A DNA stretch of 64,000 nucleotides from Pictodentalium vernedei (Eukaryota; Mollusca; Scaphopoda; Dentaliida; Dentaliidae), in NCBI GenBank assembly GCA_031216915.1, contig CM062289.1, forward strand, positions 23,951,533-24,015,532, read 5' to 3'. This document shows, in pieces, positions 33,277 to 44,600 of the stretch. The translations under genes and the position numbers were made by a program. The stretch's first letter is position 1; each line of letters opens with the position of its first letter. The notes under the pieces were generated by a model. It saw only the letters and a program-made list of their open reading frames with translations, had not been told where the DNA came from and made no database searches.

Positions 33277-33489
33277 TCAAACAGCGCAGAAAAAAAAAAA
33301 ATTTTGATCCAGCTTTGGGTCTGCCGAAGACCTTCAGGGTACAGACAACAGCAAGAAAAAGAAAAAAATACCCCCAAACGACAAAAGAAATGGAATGTAG
33401 CGATACAAACTCTCCTAAGCCAAGTTCTGACTAAACGGATGTGGTATACAATTCGAACTAAAAAAAAAACGTTGCAAAAATCGAAAGCC

Positions 33490-33690
33490 CTAGGTTGGGG
33501 CGCGAGGCACTGTATACTAAGGCGTATTGCACGTCGATGCAACACCTGTCTTCAACTAATACTAACCCTGCATGTGTGGAGTGGCTATGTCGGGGAGGCT
33601 GACAGTTTCTCGTCGCTGCACTGTGGTTCTCTCCTGGTAATCCGGCTTCCTTCACCCGTGAACCTGTCTGACACAAGATTAGTCACTCAA
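33490..33690 (+). mobile_element. SINE body and tail fragment
   Basis: In + orientation it contains CACTGTATACTAAGGCGTAT, GCACGTCGATG, CTTCAACTAATACTAACCCT, GTGGTTCTCTCCTGGTAATC and CGGCTTCCTTCACCCGTG. It is diverged, the tRNA-like head is missing, and the tail is decayed. Confidence 0.6.
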
Positions 33691-33837
33691 ATATTTAATT
33701 TCCTCAACTATTTTAACTGAAGTATGTACATGTACTTGGAAAAAAGAAGTTAAGTGCAAAACAATTAAATTACCTTCATGGATAATATGTTATTAGATTG
33801 CAAAACCTTTTTAGTTTCTTAGGACACCATTATTTAT

Positions 33838-34200
33838 TTATTTATTTATTTATTTATTGGGGTTTAAGGTCACATATTTATGCACAATGGCTGATCGTGA
33901 CCGTCACAGTTTTACGGGTGGAGGAATTCGGAGTACCCGGAGAGAACCTCCGAGAAACTGTCAGTTCCTCAACATTCTAACTCTGTTCAAGCTCCGCTCA
34001 AGCAGGGTTACAGCGGTTGAAGACATGCGCACCATCAACGTGTAGTACGCCTTAGTACACGGCGTCATCGTGCCCCCATGTAGGCAACCGGGATAAAGTG
34101 CCTTGCCCAAGGACACAACACTGGTCGTCCCGGACGTGGATCGAACTCGGGACCTCTAGCATAGAAGTCCAACAGTCTACCACTGAGCCACCGCGCTCCC
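33838..34200 (-). mobile_element. tRNA-headed SINE, minus orientation
   Basis: The 3' tail lies at the left (TTTATTGGGGTTTAAGGTCA after a TTTA repeat). The body contains GACCGTCACAGTTTTACGGG. The head at the right, read on the minus strand, has GGTGGCTCAGTGGTAGACTG (A box-like) and GAGTTCGATCC (B box-like). The structure is that of a Pol III-transcribed SINE. Confidence 0.8.
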
Positions 34201-34281
34201 ATATGACACCGACATACCAGTTCGAGACGAAACTTTGGTAAAATATATAGGATTATTCATACCAAGGTCCTAGATATCCGA

Positions 34282-34528
34282 TTTATTTATTTATTTGGGT
34301 TTAGCGACACTTTCAACAGCCAGGATCACTGTTTCAGACAGTTTCACGGGTGGGGGAGTCTGAATACCCGGAGACAACCTGCAAGCAGCCGTGAGCAACT
34401 GTCAAACTGTGCCCCCACCTGGGCAACCAGGATTAGTGCCAATGACACAAAGCAGATAACCCTTGTGAGGATCGAACCATGAAACATTCGGTTTGAAGTC
34501 CAATGCCGTAACCACTGAGACACCATGA
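34282..34528 (-). mobile_element. Diverged SINE, minus orientation
   Basis: The same layout as the copy at 33838-34200: a TTTA tail, GGTGGGGGAGTCTGAATACC, TGCCCCCACCTGGGCAACCA, and a right-hand head containing a GGTTCGATCC-like box. It is shorter and strongly diverged, probably an older subfamily. Confidence 0.65.
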
Positions 34529-35054
34529 TCCCTTGTATGGCCGATGGTTAGTCCCGTTTGACCATTTTTCTGGCATGACATCTCTTCATCGTGGAATCAA
34601 AAAGAATGTTAGATGGTCCTAAATGCTCTTTCTCGCCAACCCGCTTGATGGTTAATTTGTAGACTAGCGCTGGTGATCTAAATGTTTTAAAGGTGTGGCT
34701 GAATGGTGTAATGATATTCCCGTTTATTGTAAGGTTTTCTTTCTCTTTCTTCCCATATCTACTTCTCGCCCTCACAACCTGTGCAATCCGTCAGTTCCCC
34801 CTGTATCTTGTCTTCTCCGTTCTCTCTCTTCTAAATGATAATAGTGTCGTGAAGAAAGCACCTCATCTTCTTGGATTCTTCATGAAAGTGTAGCTGATGA
34901 GATAAAAACTACCTCCTCATTTACCCTACATTCTCCCACCCCAGATGTATCGTTACAAGTTAAATGACTGTATACCAGTAAACAAGTCGTTGCTGTGCAT
35001 TCAATCTTGTATAATCTTTATAAACGCACAACTTTACAAACCCATGGACACATA

Positions 35055-35084
35055 ACAAAGTAAATAAATAAATAAATAAAAAAA

Positions 35085-35139
<55 letters not shown>

Positions 35140-35143
35140 ACCA
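35055..35143 (-). repeat. (TAAA)n microsatellite
   Basis: About 20 TAAA units with one interruption near 35081. An open frame on the opposite strand is just the repeat. Confidence 0.95.
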
Positions 35144-35245
35144 AACAATCAATCAATTTAATTAATAAATGGTGTTAATAGCCGTGTGATAAATAGCTGA
35201 ACTATTAATTTCAAAGTTTTGTTCTTTCATCTTAACCGCCGAACA

Positions 35246-35352
35246 CAAGTCGTCCCCTGAGTTCCAATGCGTTCTACGTGCCTACTGGCGTGCCTACTGG
35301 AGTGCCTACTGGCATGCCTAGTGGCACATAGAACACATTGGAACTCAGGCGA
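35246..35352. repeat. Inverted repeat enclosing a 12-bp tandem repeat
   Basis: The arms CGTCCCCTGAGTTCCAATGC and CATTGGAACTCAGGCGACG surround four copies of GCCTACTGGNNT-like units. Relatives of the arms occur at about 18320-18372 and 32795-32850. Confidence 0.65.
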
Positions 35353-35546
35353 CGCAGTGTGTTATGCTGTCCAGAGGTCAGGAGGCAACGCCCACCTCCA
35401 TGGAGGCAGCGAACGTCACAGCTGCACATGTACAGGGAAATAAAATTTACATGAAAGACCTGAAGTCAATTTCCCCATCCAGTTGACTCATCCCAAAGAC
35501 CCGAATGCGGAATCTGGACAACGCTAGGGGTCCATCACAGTTGAAA

Positions 35547-35548
<2 letters not shown>

Positions 35549-35580
<32 letters not shown>
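35549..35580. repeat. (TA)n microsatellite at a transposon insertion point
   Basis: About 15 TA units directly adjoin the left end of the Tc1-like element, as expected for an element that targets TA. Confidence 0.9.
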
Positions 35581-35583
<3 letters not shown>

Positions 35584-37095
35584 TACTCAACGCTTGCTAA
35601 GCACCAAATATTTGACACATCATTGTGAAATTTGCTTGTGACATATTTACGATATTTTGGGTGGATCTATTGACCGGCAGGCTTTTCGTGACAGTAATGG
35701 AAAGCTTGTTCCTCTTGATTTTCATGATGTTTTCGTGTACTGTGTACATGTACATGACATGTGAAGGGTATTCAATCTTCATTTCGACACAAACCCTTGT
35801 GATTTAATGATTGAATATGGCGAATGCAAATGTAAAAAGACATTTGTCTGAAGCAGACATGTGGCGGGCTGTAGGGATGGTGGAGCAAGGGTCTCCCCAT
35901 CGTCAGGTTGGTGAAGACCCTGGTGTGCACCATACGGTGATCACCAGAGCCTGGGTAAAATTTAGGCAGTATGGTACACCAGCAAGACGGCATGGCATGG
36001 TGGTTGCAGTGACAGGGCAAGATCTGCAGCTGAAGACTGGTTTTTGATCATTCAGGCTCGTAGGAACCGCTTTGCCACAGCAACCCAGCTTCGCAGAGAC
36101 CTTCAGAATGCATCCGGGGTAAATGTTTCGACTATCCGGGCAAGGTTGCCCGAAGGTGGTCTCCGATCGAGAAGATCGTGTATTCGCATTCCGCTGTCCC
36201 AGAACCACCGCCAAACACGACATGAATGGGCTATGGACCATGTTGGATGGACCAGAGCAGATTGGCGACCTGTCCTTTTTAAAGAAGAGTCAAGGTACTG
36301 CCTAAACTACATAGATAGGCGCTCCAGGGTATGGGGAAGACCAGAAGAGAGACTCCGTGTAGCCAGCATTGTTGAGCATGGTCGCTATGGTGGAGGGTCA
36401 ATCAGGATCTGGGGCGGCATCAGCAGGGATGGACGTACAGAGCTCTGTGTCCTTGACCGTGGTACAATGACTACACACCGGTATATTGATGAGATCCTGG
36501 ATGGCCACGTCAGATTGTATGCAGGAGCAGTGGGTGATAGATGCATTCTAATGGACGATAATTCCGGTATGCCGCCCATGCTGTCGGGGAGTACCGACAG
36601 AGGGAGGGGATTGAGCATATGGACTGGCCAGCAAGATCACCTGATCTCAATCCAATCGAACATGTCTGGAATGAATTGCAGATTTCAATTCCAACCCGTC
36701 CAGTCCAGGAGCGTGGTTCCATGCTGGTCCAAGAATGGAACAACATCCCAAAAAGGACCATCAGAAACCTGACTGGGAGCATGAGAAGGCGTTGTCAAGC
36801 TGTAATTAACAGTAATGGGTCTCATATTCGATATTGAACCCATACCAGTTCACTCCCTGAACTTTTTGGCAAATTTGAAAAATTTCTTCTTTTACCAATA
36901 ATATCCATTTTCGATGGCTATCGTATTCAAAAGCTACAATATAATGTCAAACACAAATAAAATCTTAATTTCTGTACTTAAATCATTAAAGATATAATTA
37001 AATAAAAAATATATACACTTATCAGAACAATATTTCAACTAAAACGTAAAACAGGTAGTTGGATATACTTGGTGCTTAGCAAACTTTGAGTAGTA
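35581..37095 (+). mobile_element. Tc1-like DNA transposon, 1.5 kb
   Basis: The left end ACTACTCAACGCTTGCTAAG continues with CACCAA. The right end TTGGTGCTTAGCAAACTTTG continues with AGTAGTA. The two are inverted repeats of about 26 bp with two mismatches. The left side inserts in a TA run; the right flank reads CA, so the TA duplication has decayed. Length and coding content fit an autonomous Tc1-type element inactivated by frameshifts. Confidence 0.85.
35817..36837 (+). pseudogene. Tc1-like transposase (frameshifted)
   Basis: The N-terminal helix-turn-helix part starts MANANVKRHLSEADMWRAVG. After a frame change near 36010-36040 come QARRNRFATATQLRRDL and then RHEWAMDHVGWTRADWRPVL followed by FKEESRY. 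In Tc1 transposases this block normally carries the first catalytic Asp; here it is Glu. Next are GGGSIRIWGGIS and ILMDDNSGMPP (second Asp). After a further frame change near 36600 comes WPARSPDLNPIEHVW, ending at a TGA at 36835-36837. Two frameshifts and the altered acidic residue make it inactive. Confidence 0.85.
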
Positions 37096-37332
37096 CAGAA
37101 TGATGCTATCACAGGTAAAACTTGGACACGTCAACAAGACTAAAATCCTCGCCCTCTGATTGGACAAGAGCTTTCTTCGTTTTATCTATGTTTACGGCTC
37201 CAGTGGGATATAATACCGTCTGACGTCACCACGCGAAATATATGAAAAGATGCTGACAATGGTAGGAGATTCAATTTGCATACTGCCAATAAAATCGTAT
37301 TTTTCAAGATCAGTAATCAATCTATGAATGTA

Positions 37333-37589
37333 CAGTACATGGAGAGTGGATTGTAACTAAATCACCCGCGGAGTGGAGTTATCACCCAAGCTATGACTTT
37401 CAAATTTTGTACATATCGACAAAAAACACAAGCAATGTTTCAGCCAGTGGACCTCCGGGTATAACCCGGAGGTCCATTGGCTGAAACTCTGCTTGTGCTG
37501 GTTATGCTTTGCAACAAATTTGCAATTATTGCTTGGGTGGAATCTCCACTCTGCGGTTGATTTAGTGATAATACACTCTCCACGTACTG
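37333..37589. mobile_element. TA-flanked MITE, family A, copy 4
   Basis: 257 bp with ends CAGTACATGGAGAGTG and CACTCTCCACGTACTG, TA on both sides, and the family's central palindrome around CCTCCGGGTATAACCCGGAGG (middle of the core). Confidence 0.8.
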
Positions 37590-37599
37590 TATACTTACA

Positions 37600-37985
37600 A
37601 CCCACTCATAAGTTCATGATTTGACCTCAGATGGAGTAACCTTAAAGTTGTTGATATTTTGTTGTTCAGTGGCGTCGTGGGGTACACGAGAGGTTTATTT
37701 ACTAAATTTGTTATCGTTAAAGTCGCCTTCCCCAATCAAGATGCCGTGTTCGTATATGGGTAGGGTCTTATTGGAACATATACGTGTCTCGGTTGAACAT
37801 AAGCTGCGAACCGCAAACCTTCAGACCAGATACCGTCGATTCATCTGAATGAATGTTTGTAAATTACCGGGTAAATCTACCTGCAGGGATCTATCTTTCA
37901 CCCACCTCTGACAAGCCAATACAGAAATACCATAAAGCGATTGGCTGAATAGGCAAATTTAGTAAACGCCCACAGACCTGATATT
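37600..37985. other. No gene recognised
   Basis: No repeat or coding signal was identified in this stretch. Confidence 0.5.
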
Positions 37986-37989
37986 ATAA

Positions 37990-38133
37990 GTTACAGGACG
38001 TTCGGGTGGCGGATACGGTATCATATGAGGCGAGGTGAAAACAATATTGGACGAGGCGGTACTCCGAGTCCAATATTGTTTTTGCCGAGCCTCATATGAC
38101 ACCGTATCCGCCACCTGAACGTCCTGTAACCTA
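37990..38133. repeat. Palindromic family H, complete copy
   Basis: The arms of about 65 bp start GTTACAGGACGTTCGGGTGG and end ACAATATTGGAC around a centre GAGGCGGTACTCCGA. The complementary arm is nearly perfect. A diverged half copy lies at 1838-1945. Confidence 0.75.
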
Positions 38134-38445
38134 TTTATTATGCCAGCGAAAACAAAATAACAATCACATTTGAACGCCGGGACATTTTCAAAACTGGTGC
38201 AAAACGCTATGTAAGTTGTAACAAACGTGCACAGTTGGCTCCCTGTTTGTGTATAATTTCCTTGACAACACAGACAACAGCGGTAGACGCTTTTCTTCGT
38301 ACTGTCACTTTGTCTTGAGTGTGCAGAAAATGTCTGAAACGTCCGATTTTATAGAATTCGAACAGAATAAATGTATCTCGCATCTTTTCCTTCATAGCTG
38401 TGATTCATTTCTTACAATTTCATTATAGTGCAGTCGCTATTTTTA

Positions 38446-38631
38446 AAAACGAGAGAAAATGAGACATATAGACACGGAGGGACGTTTGATTGATCCGTTA
38501 TCGGTAGATCGAATACAGTAGTATTTCTCACTTCAAATAATTAAAGTTACATTTAGAAAATAAATTTCACAATAAATTTAGTATAAAACGAGAGAAAATG
38601 AGACATATAGACACGGAGGGACGTTTGATTG
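38446..38631 (+). repeat. 47-bp direct repeat, 139 bp apart
   Basis: AAAACGAGAGAAAATGAGAC...GGACGTTTGATTG occurs identically at 38446-38492 and 38585-38631, just outside the 5' LTR. Confidence 0.85.
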
Positions 38632-38662
38632 TACTGCAATTTCTTCAATATGGATATAAAAG

Positions 38663-39314
38663 TGTAGCGGCCGAGCTGTACAGCAATTTCTGAACGCCGC
38701 TGATGGCGCCGCTTCCCGAGTTATCGTTCATGTTAGGAATGCACGTGGTCTTTGTTCCGATGCTGCGATTGGTTAGCCTCGCTTTCACTGGCGCTTTTGG
38801 TGTATTTAGGAGCGTGATCGGCGCATTTCGGGGACTTGGTGGCGCAGAGGGAATCCCGATAGAAGGCATAGACCTGAAAAGAAACTCTTGGTTACCCAGA
38901 CCGAGATATTGGGGGAAGAAGTCCACGCCCAGGGCGGCGTTCTGATCACGCTCTTGAATCATCGGTGGCGCAAGTGAAACCGAGGCTAAGGCGGCGGCGG
39001 AACTTCCTGATAGAAAGCGGCGCTATAATAGGCGCCGCCCAGGTATTCGGTACAGCGCAGAAGACCACCTGCAGTCCATGTCACAGTAGGGACATTGTAC
39101 ATAGAGATTCCATAAAAGGTTGTAAATAAGATGAGAGAATATACATAGATTGAACCTTATCCTGTCTTGTCTTTATTAGTTGGAGAAAGGAAAGCAGAGC
39201 TCAGCACCTTCCTGTGGCCCAGGAGCGATAGGAACCCTAACTGCGAAGTCTGTAGCGGCGGCGTCTACCGCTCGGCGCCAACACTCTATCAATTGGTACC
39301 CCTTGCACGTTACA
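38663..39314 (+). repeat. 5' LTR of the gypsy element
   Basis: It starts TGTAGCGGCCGAGCTG and ends GCACGTTACA. The TATA-like box reads CTATAATAGG here against CTATAAAAGG in the 3' LTR. It contains GGCGCCGCC and CGGCGCC motifs. A minus-strand open frame in it recurs in the 3' LTR and is a shadow. Confidence 0.93.
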
Positions 39315-39384
39315 CGACTGAGCGACGCTTTGGTGACAGTGGTGAGATTAAAGCTAAGACGAAGGAAATAGAGACAGGAGCACG

Positions 39385-41608
39385 ATGTTTAGTGGGATTC
39401 CCACAGGCAGCAGTGCGCCAGTAAAGAGAGACTGGGAAGAAAATGTAGCGGCGGCGGCGCCGCCGACGCCGCCACCAACAGCACAGAAAGAGAAACAGAC
39501 TGACAGTGCGCTCTTACTAGCGCCGCCACCTTCCCGGGCTGCAGATTCATCGAGTGGCGATGTGACGGCGGCGCTGTTTTCCACTTTGAGCTCAAGTGAC
39601 ACTAGAAGTTCTGGTTTACGTGGTCCTGTGCAGTTGAGAGATACAGAAGAGCGATTTGCTGATGATGAATTCTCAAGATCGGGTGACAGAGAAGAAATGA
39701 AAAGAGATATAGAACAGGAGCCTGAAGAGAACACAAAGTATGAAAGAGGCTTTGGAGATATAAGAGAATTATGGAGGGACATGACACGTTCATTGAAGAC
39801 AGAGGTTAGAGAACTGGTGGGAGAGTTACTGAGAGGGAAAGAACCAAAAGACAGAGAACCTGAAGACGAGGATGTTAGAAGTCCTGGTGACAAAGAAAGT
39901 TTACTTGGCTGGATCCAGGAGAAACAGAAAAACACAGTGCCGAGTGGCGGTGAACAGAAATCGTTTAACGAAGCCAGAGTGATGGATGGTGAAGACTGGT
40001 ACAGAATTTGCCTTCAGAAGAGAGAGGACGGTTGCTTGCTCTCAGGGGAAAGAGAGGTGACTCCAGGCGGCGCCCGGCATTATAGCGGTGGAGAAGAAGT
40101 TCTCGGCGGCGCCCTGAACTATGGTAGCGGCGCACGACGATATAGTGTTGATTCAGATGAATCCCAGTGGTAATAGACATCCAGATGAAGGTTTACAGCT
40201 TTCGAGTAATAGAGAAATGTTCAAGATGTTTTCTCAAGAGAAAGGCAATGGTTCGTGGAAGCAAGAAGGAGAGAGAATAGGCCTTGATGACACCCAGCAC
40301 CCACAGAGAAATGAGAAGTTACACAGTGGCGCCTTGTATCCTGTGTTTGGTAGTCAGTTCCCAGATAGTAACAGGCAGTCAGTAGGCGGCGCCATACCCT
40401 CGAGCTACTCCAAGAAGGCAGTAGATTGTCCCGTGTGGCCAGGCGGCGTGCAGATTCAAGACAGAAGTGAACAAATGGCCAGGGGCGCCGTGCTCGCTGG
40501 CGGCGGCGGCGTCGAATGCTATGGCGGCGGGAGAATAACTCCAGGCGGCGCCCTGCACCCAATGGGCGGCTCCAGTCTACTAGGAGACGGTAGACCCAGA
40601 ACACAAGCACAGAACACAGACGGAAGTGCACAGGCCAAGGGTAAAGAAAAGAAGCTGGATAACGGAGAATACAGACCAAGGGATGGACGGCGAGATGACA
40701 TACAGTCTACAGTTGCTGAAAGTAAGAAAATCAACTACAAGCCAGATACTTTCGATGGCACGGGTCCTTGGAAAGAGTACATCGTCCACTTTGAATATTG
40801 TGCTGAATTAAATAGATGGTCGGAGACACAGAAGGGTTCCTACCTTGCAGTCAGCTTGAGGGGGGCAGCTCAGCAGGTTTTGGCGAACATGGCAGATACC
40901 CCCAGATCTACCAATTACGAAGAGCTCAAGACAGCATTGCAGAGAAGGTTTGCACCCCCAAACCAGATTGACTTGTACAAGGCACAGTTCAAGACCAGAG
41001 CTAGAAAGAGGGGAGAAGCATTACCAGAGTTGGGCCAGGCGCTGTTGAGACTTGCTCAACTGGCATACTCCACTGCCCCCGAGTCAATGATCAACACCCT
41101 CGCCAAAGATCAGGTTTTAGAAGCTTTAGATAGTGATCTTAGGTATCAGGTATGGCAGAGAAGACCCGCTATGTTGGAAGATGCTGTCCATGCAGCGGTA
41201 GAACTAGAAGCTTTCAAGGTAAAGGAAAAGAGATCCCCGGTGATCTGTAGCGCAGAGACAGAGACTAAGAGAAATTCCTTAGATGAAGAGGAGATAGAGG
41301 ATGACGAGCACTGGCAGCAACGAATAATGAGAGGTTTAGAGGAACTGTTAGAGATAGAGAAACAGAGAGCCAAAGAAAAAAGAAAGGTGAAACGCTGTTT
41401 CCGGTGTAACAAGACTGACCATTTTAGAAGAAATTGTCCAGAAGGGAAGGGTAGACAATCCAAGAAATGGCAAAACTCCAGAGAAAAAGAGACACAGTCA
41501 AGACAAGAGGCCCAAGGGAAGATGATAGAAGCGGCAACTCGGATTGTAGCAGCAGAATCAGGGATTTATGTTACTGCCGAAGTGGGTCAAGGCGGAGGGA
41601 CCTGTTAG
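39385..41608 (+). pseudogene. gag: gag of the gypsy element (one frame change)
   Basis: The first frame (39385-40173, 262 codons) has an A/P-rich start and acidic, charged segments with repeated GGA motifs. The second (40121-41608) continues with the same GGA-rich composition. It then has a retrotransposon-gag core (KPDTFDGTGPWKEYIVHFEY to AQQVLANM, about 40735-40890) and a CCHC knuckle CFRCNKTDHFRRNC at 41396-41437. The shared composition suggests one Gag split by a frame change near 40150-40180, rather than two proteins. The 142-base overlap with pol, one frame back, fits -1 frameshifting, but no clear slippery site was identified. Confidence 0.8.
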
Positions 41609-44600
41609 TGGATAGTGGTGCTACCGTTTCCTTGTTGAAGGGCGAACTATTTGACCAGATGGAGTTGAGCAGGAAACCCAAACTACGAAAGATCCAGTCC
41701 CGATTAACAACCGTCAATGGCTGCACCATGAGCATAAGAGGTTTAGCAGACTTAGTACTGACGATAGGTGGTAACCGAAGGAGACATACATTTGTGGTAG
41801 CAGATATAAGACCTGATGGTATTCTAGGCTTGGCTTTCATGGTCGAACATAGATGCACGGTGAATACAGCCGAGCCCTCCCTACAGTTTGACGGAATAAA
41901 GATTCCCTGTTTTATTAGTGGGAAGATTGGTTGCTGTAGAGTCACCTTGACAGAGACAGTAATGGCACCACCTTCAAGTGAGATCCTAGTAGTGGGACAA
42001 ATACAGACTCCCTTCCCCCACATGAGACAACTACAGGGAGTGGTTGAGCCAAATGCTGCATTCGTAGAGAATAGTGCTACCCTCCTGGCTAGAGCTTTAG
42101 TATCAGTTGACTCCTCAGGTCGAGTACCCATTACATTATTGAACACAGAAGACAAGCCTCACACTATCAGAGAGGGAACCGCTGTTGCGTGGTTACAGGA
42201 TGCCCAGATAGTAAAGGGTGGGCGAGAAGTTCCTATACCAGAGACATTGCCACCTCACTTGAGATGTTTGATAGAGCATATAGACAGTCCTTTGACCAGC
42301 GAGATGAAGACCAAAGCTACAGACTTTTTGAGAGAATTTACATGCCTTTTTGCCGTAGATGATGATGACTTGGGACAAACCGATCTGATTAAACACAGAA
42401 TCAAGACCAATGATGCTAAGCCTGTGAGAACCATGCCGAGACGGGTGCCTATTCACCGGAGGGGGGAGGTGGAAGAACAGGTAGAAGCCATGTTGAAACG
42501 AGGGGTGATTGAGAAGTCTACGGGCCCTTGGGCGGCTGGCGTAGTGTTAGTGAAGAAACCCAATGGAAGCTTAAGGTTCTGTATAGACTACAGGGCCTTG
42601 AACGCGGTGACTGAGAAGGATGCGTATCCCCTCCCGAGGATCGACGACACTTTAGATGTTTTGTCATCAGCAACCTGGTTTTCTACTGTCGATTTGATGT
42701 CCGGGTACTGGCAGGTGGAAGTGGCGGAAGAAGATCGTCCCAAGACAGCCTTTGTGACCCGAGCAGGACTCTTTCAGTTCAAGGTCATGCCCTTTGGTTT
42801 GGTCGGAGCAGTTCCCACGTTTCAGAGACTAATGGAGACGCTGTTGGCTGGTTTACAGTATGACACTTGCCTAGTCTACTTAGATGACGTCATAATCTTC
42901 GGCCGCACGTACGATGAGCTTTTACAGCGTCAGCAGCAAGTGTTCCAACGGTTGCAGAAAGCTGGGTTAAAGCTGAAACCATGCAAGTGCAAATTATTCG
43001 CAAGGGAAGTAACCTATTTGGGCCACGTGATTTCGGGCAATGGCGTATCCACGGAAGAGAAGAAGATAAAGAACGTGAAAGAGTGGCCAATACCTGTCTC
43101 ACAAACAGAAGTTAGGTCATTCCTCGGGCTCTGCGGGTACTACAGAAAATTCGTGGCTGATTTTGCGCATGTAGCGGCGCCCTTACACCGATTAACAGAA
43201 AAGGGAAGAAAGTATATGTGGACAGACGAATGCCAAGAAGCATTCGAGAAGTTAAAACAGAAATTGGTGGCGGCGCCCATACTGATGTTACCAGACCCAA
43301 CCAGAGAGTTTATACTAGACACAGATGCCAGCGCCAGTGGCATTGGAGCTGTGTTATCACAGAATGTGGATGGACAAGAAAGGGTGGTGGCTTATGCCAG
43401 CCGATGTTTAACAAAAACTGAGAGAAGATATTGTGTTACACGGCGAGAGTTATTGGCTGTGGTGTACTTTGTTAGACACTTCAAGACTTATCTTTATGGT
43501 AGAAGATTTACAGTAAGGAGTGACCACGGGTCATTGCGGTGGCTTAAAAACTTCAAGGAGCCTGAGGGGCAGTTGGCCAGGTGGATAGAGATATTATCAG
43601 AGTATGACTTTGAGATACAGTTTAGACCTGGTAGGAGCCACCGGAACGCTGACGCTATGTCCCGAATTCCATGCAAGCAGTGTGGTAGAAGTAGCCACAG
43701 CGAACCAGAGATCGAGATACAATATGAGGCGGAAACTGAACCATCGATAAAAGGGGTTGCTGCAACACAAATAGGAAGTCCATTGGAAAAGATCAAAAGC
43801 CAACAAAAAGAAGATCCAGAAATACGGAGGGTATATGGTTGGTTGAAGAGGCAAAGACGACCAAATTGGGATGAGATCATGTCACGAAGCCCAAATGAGA
43901 AAGCTATGTGGGGCATGTTTGACACTCTCGAGATAAAAGATGGTGTGGTTACGAGAAAATGGTTAGATGCTAGGGGTCACGTGACACGCTACTTGGTGTT
44001 GATTCCAAAGGGGATGAGGAAATCTGTGCTGGACGAATGTCACGGCGGAAGAACAGGTGGACACCTGGGGGTGCGCAAGACGCTGGGAAAGGTCAGACAG
44101 AGGTACTTTTGGCCGGGATTGCAGCAAGATGTGCGCCTGTGGTGCAGAGAATGCCTGAGATGCGCCCGAAGAAAGGCTCCTGGAAGGAAACCCCGGGCTA
44201 CACTGAAACCAGCAGTAGCGGGAGGTCCAGGAGAACACATTGCCGTGGACATCATGGGGCCATTGACAGTCACAGAACGGGGAAACCGCTACATATTGGT
44301 AGTGGGCGATCATTTCACAAAGTGGGTTGAAGCGGCGCCACTCCCTAACATGGAGGCAGCGACAGTTGCTAGAGCAGTAATAGATTACTATATCTCAAGA
44401 TTTGGTGTACCACAAGTCCTCCACTCAGATCAAGTAAGCCAATTCGAAAGCGTTGTTTTTCAAGAAATGTGTGACATGCTTGGGATAAAGAAGACCAGGA
44501 CGACAGCCTACCACCCCCAATCCAATGGTATGATAGAGAGATTTAACAGAACGTTAGCGGCGATGATTAGCACTTATGTGGATGACGATCAAAGAGATTG

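Noticed and set aside
34960-35148. Frame of repeated LFIYLFIY
   Set aside because: Translation of the (TAAA)n microsatellite.
38645-38962. 105-codon minus-strand frame recurring in both LTRs
   Set aside because: It lies entirely in LTR sequence and is duplicated only because the LTRs are; no family motif.
39354-39935. 193-codon minus-strand frame
   Set aside because: Serine/leucine-rich shadow of the GA-rich gag on the opposite strand.
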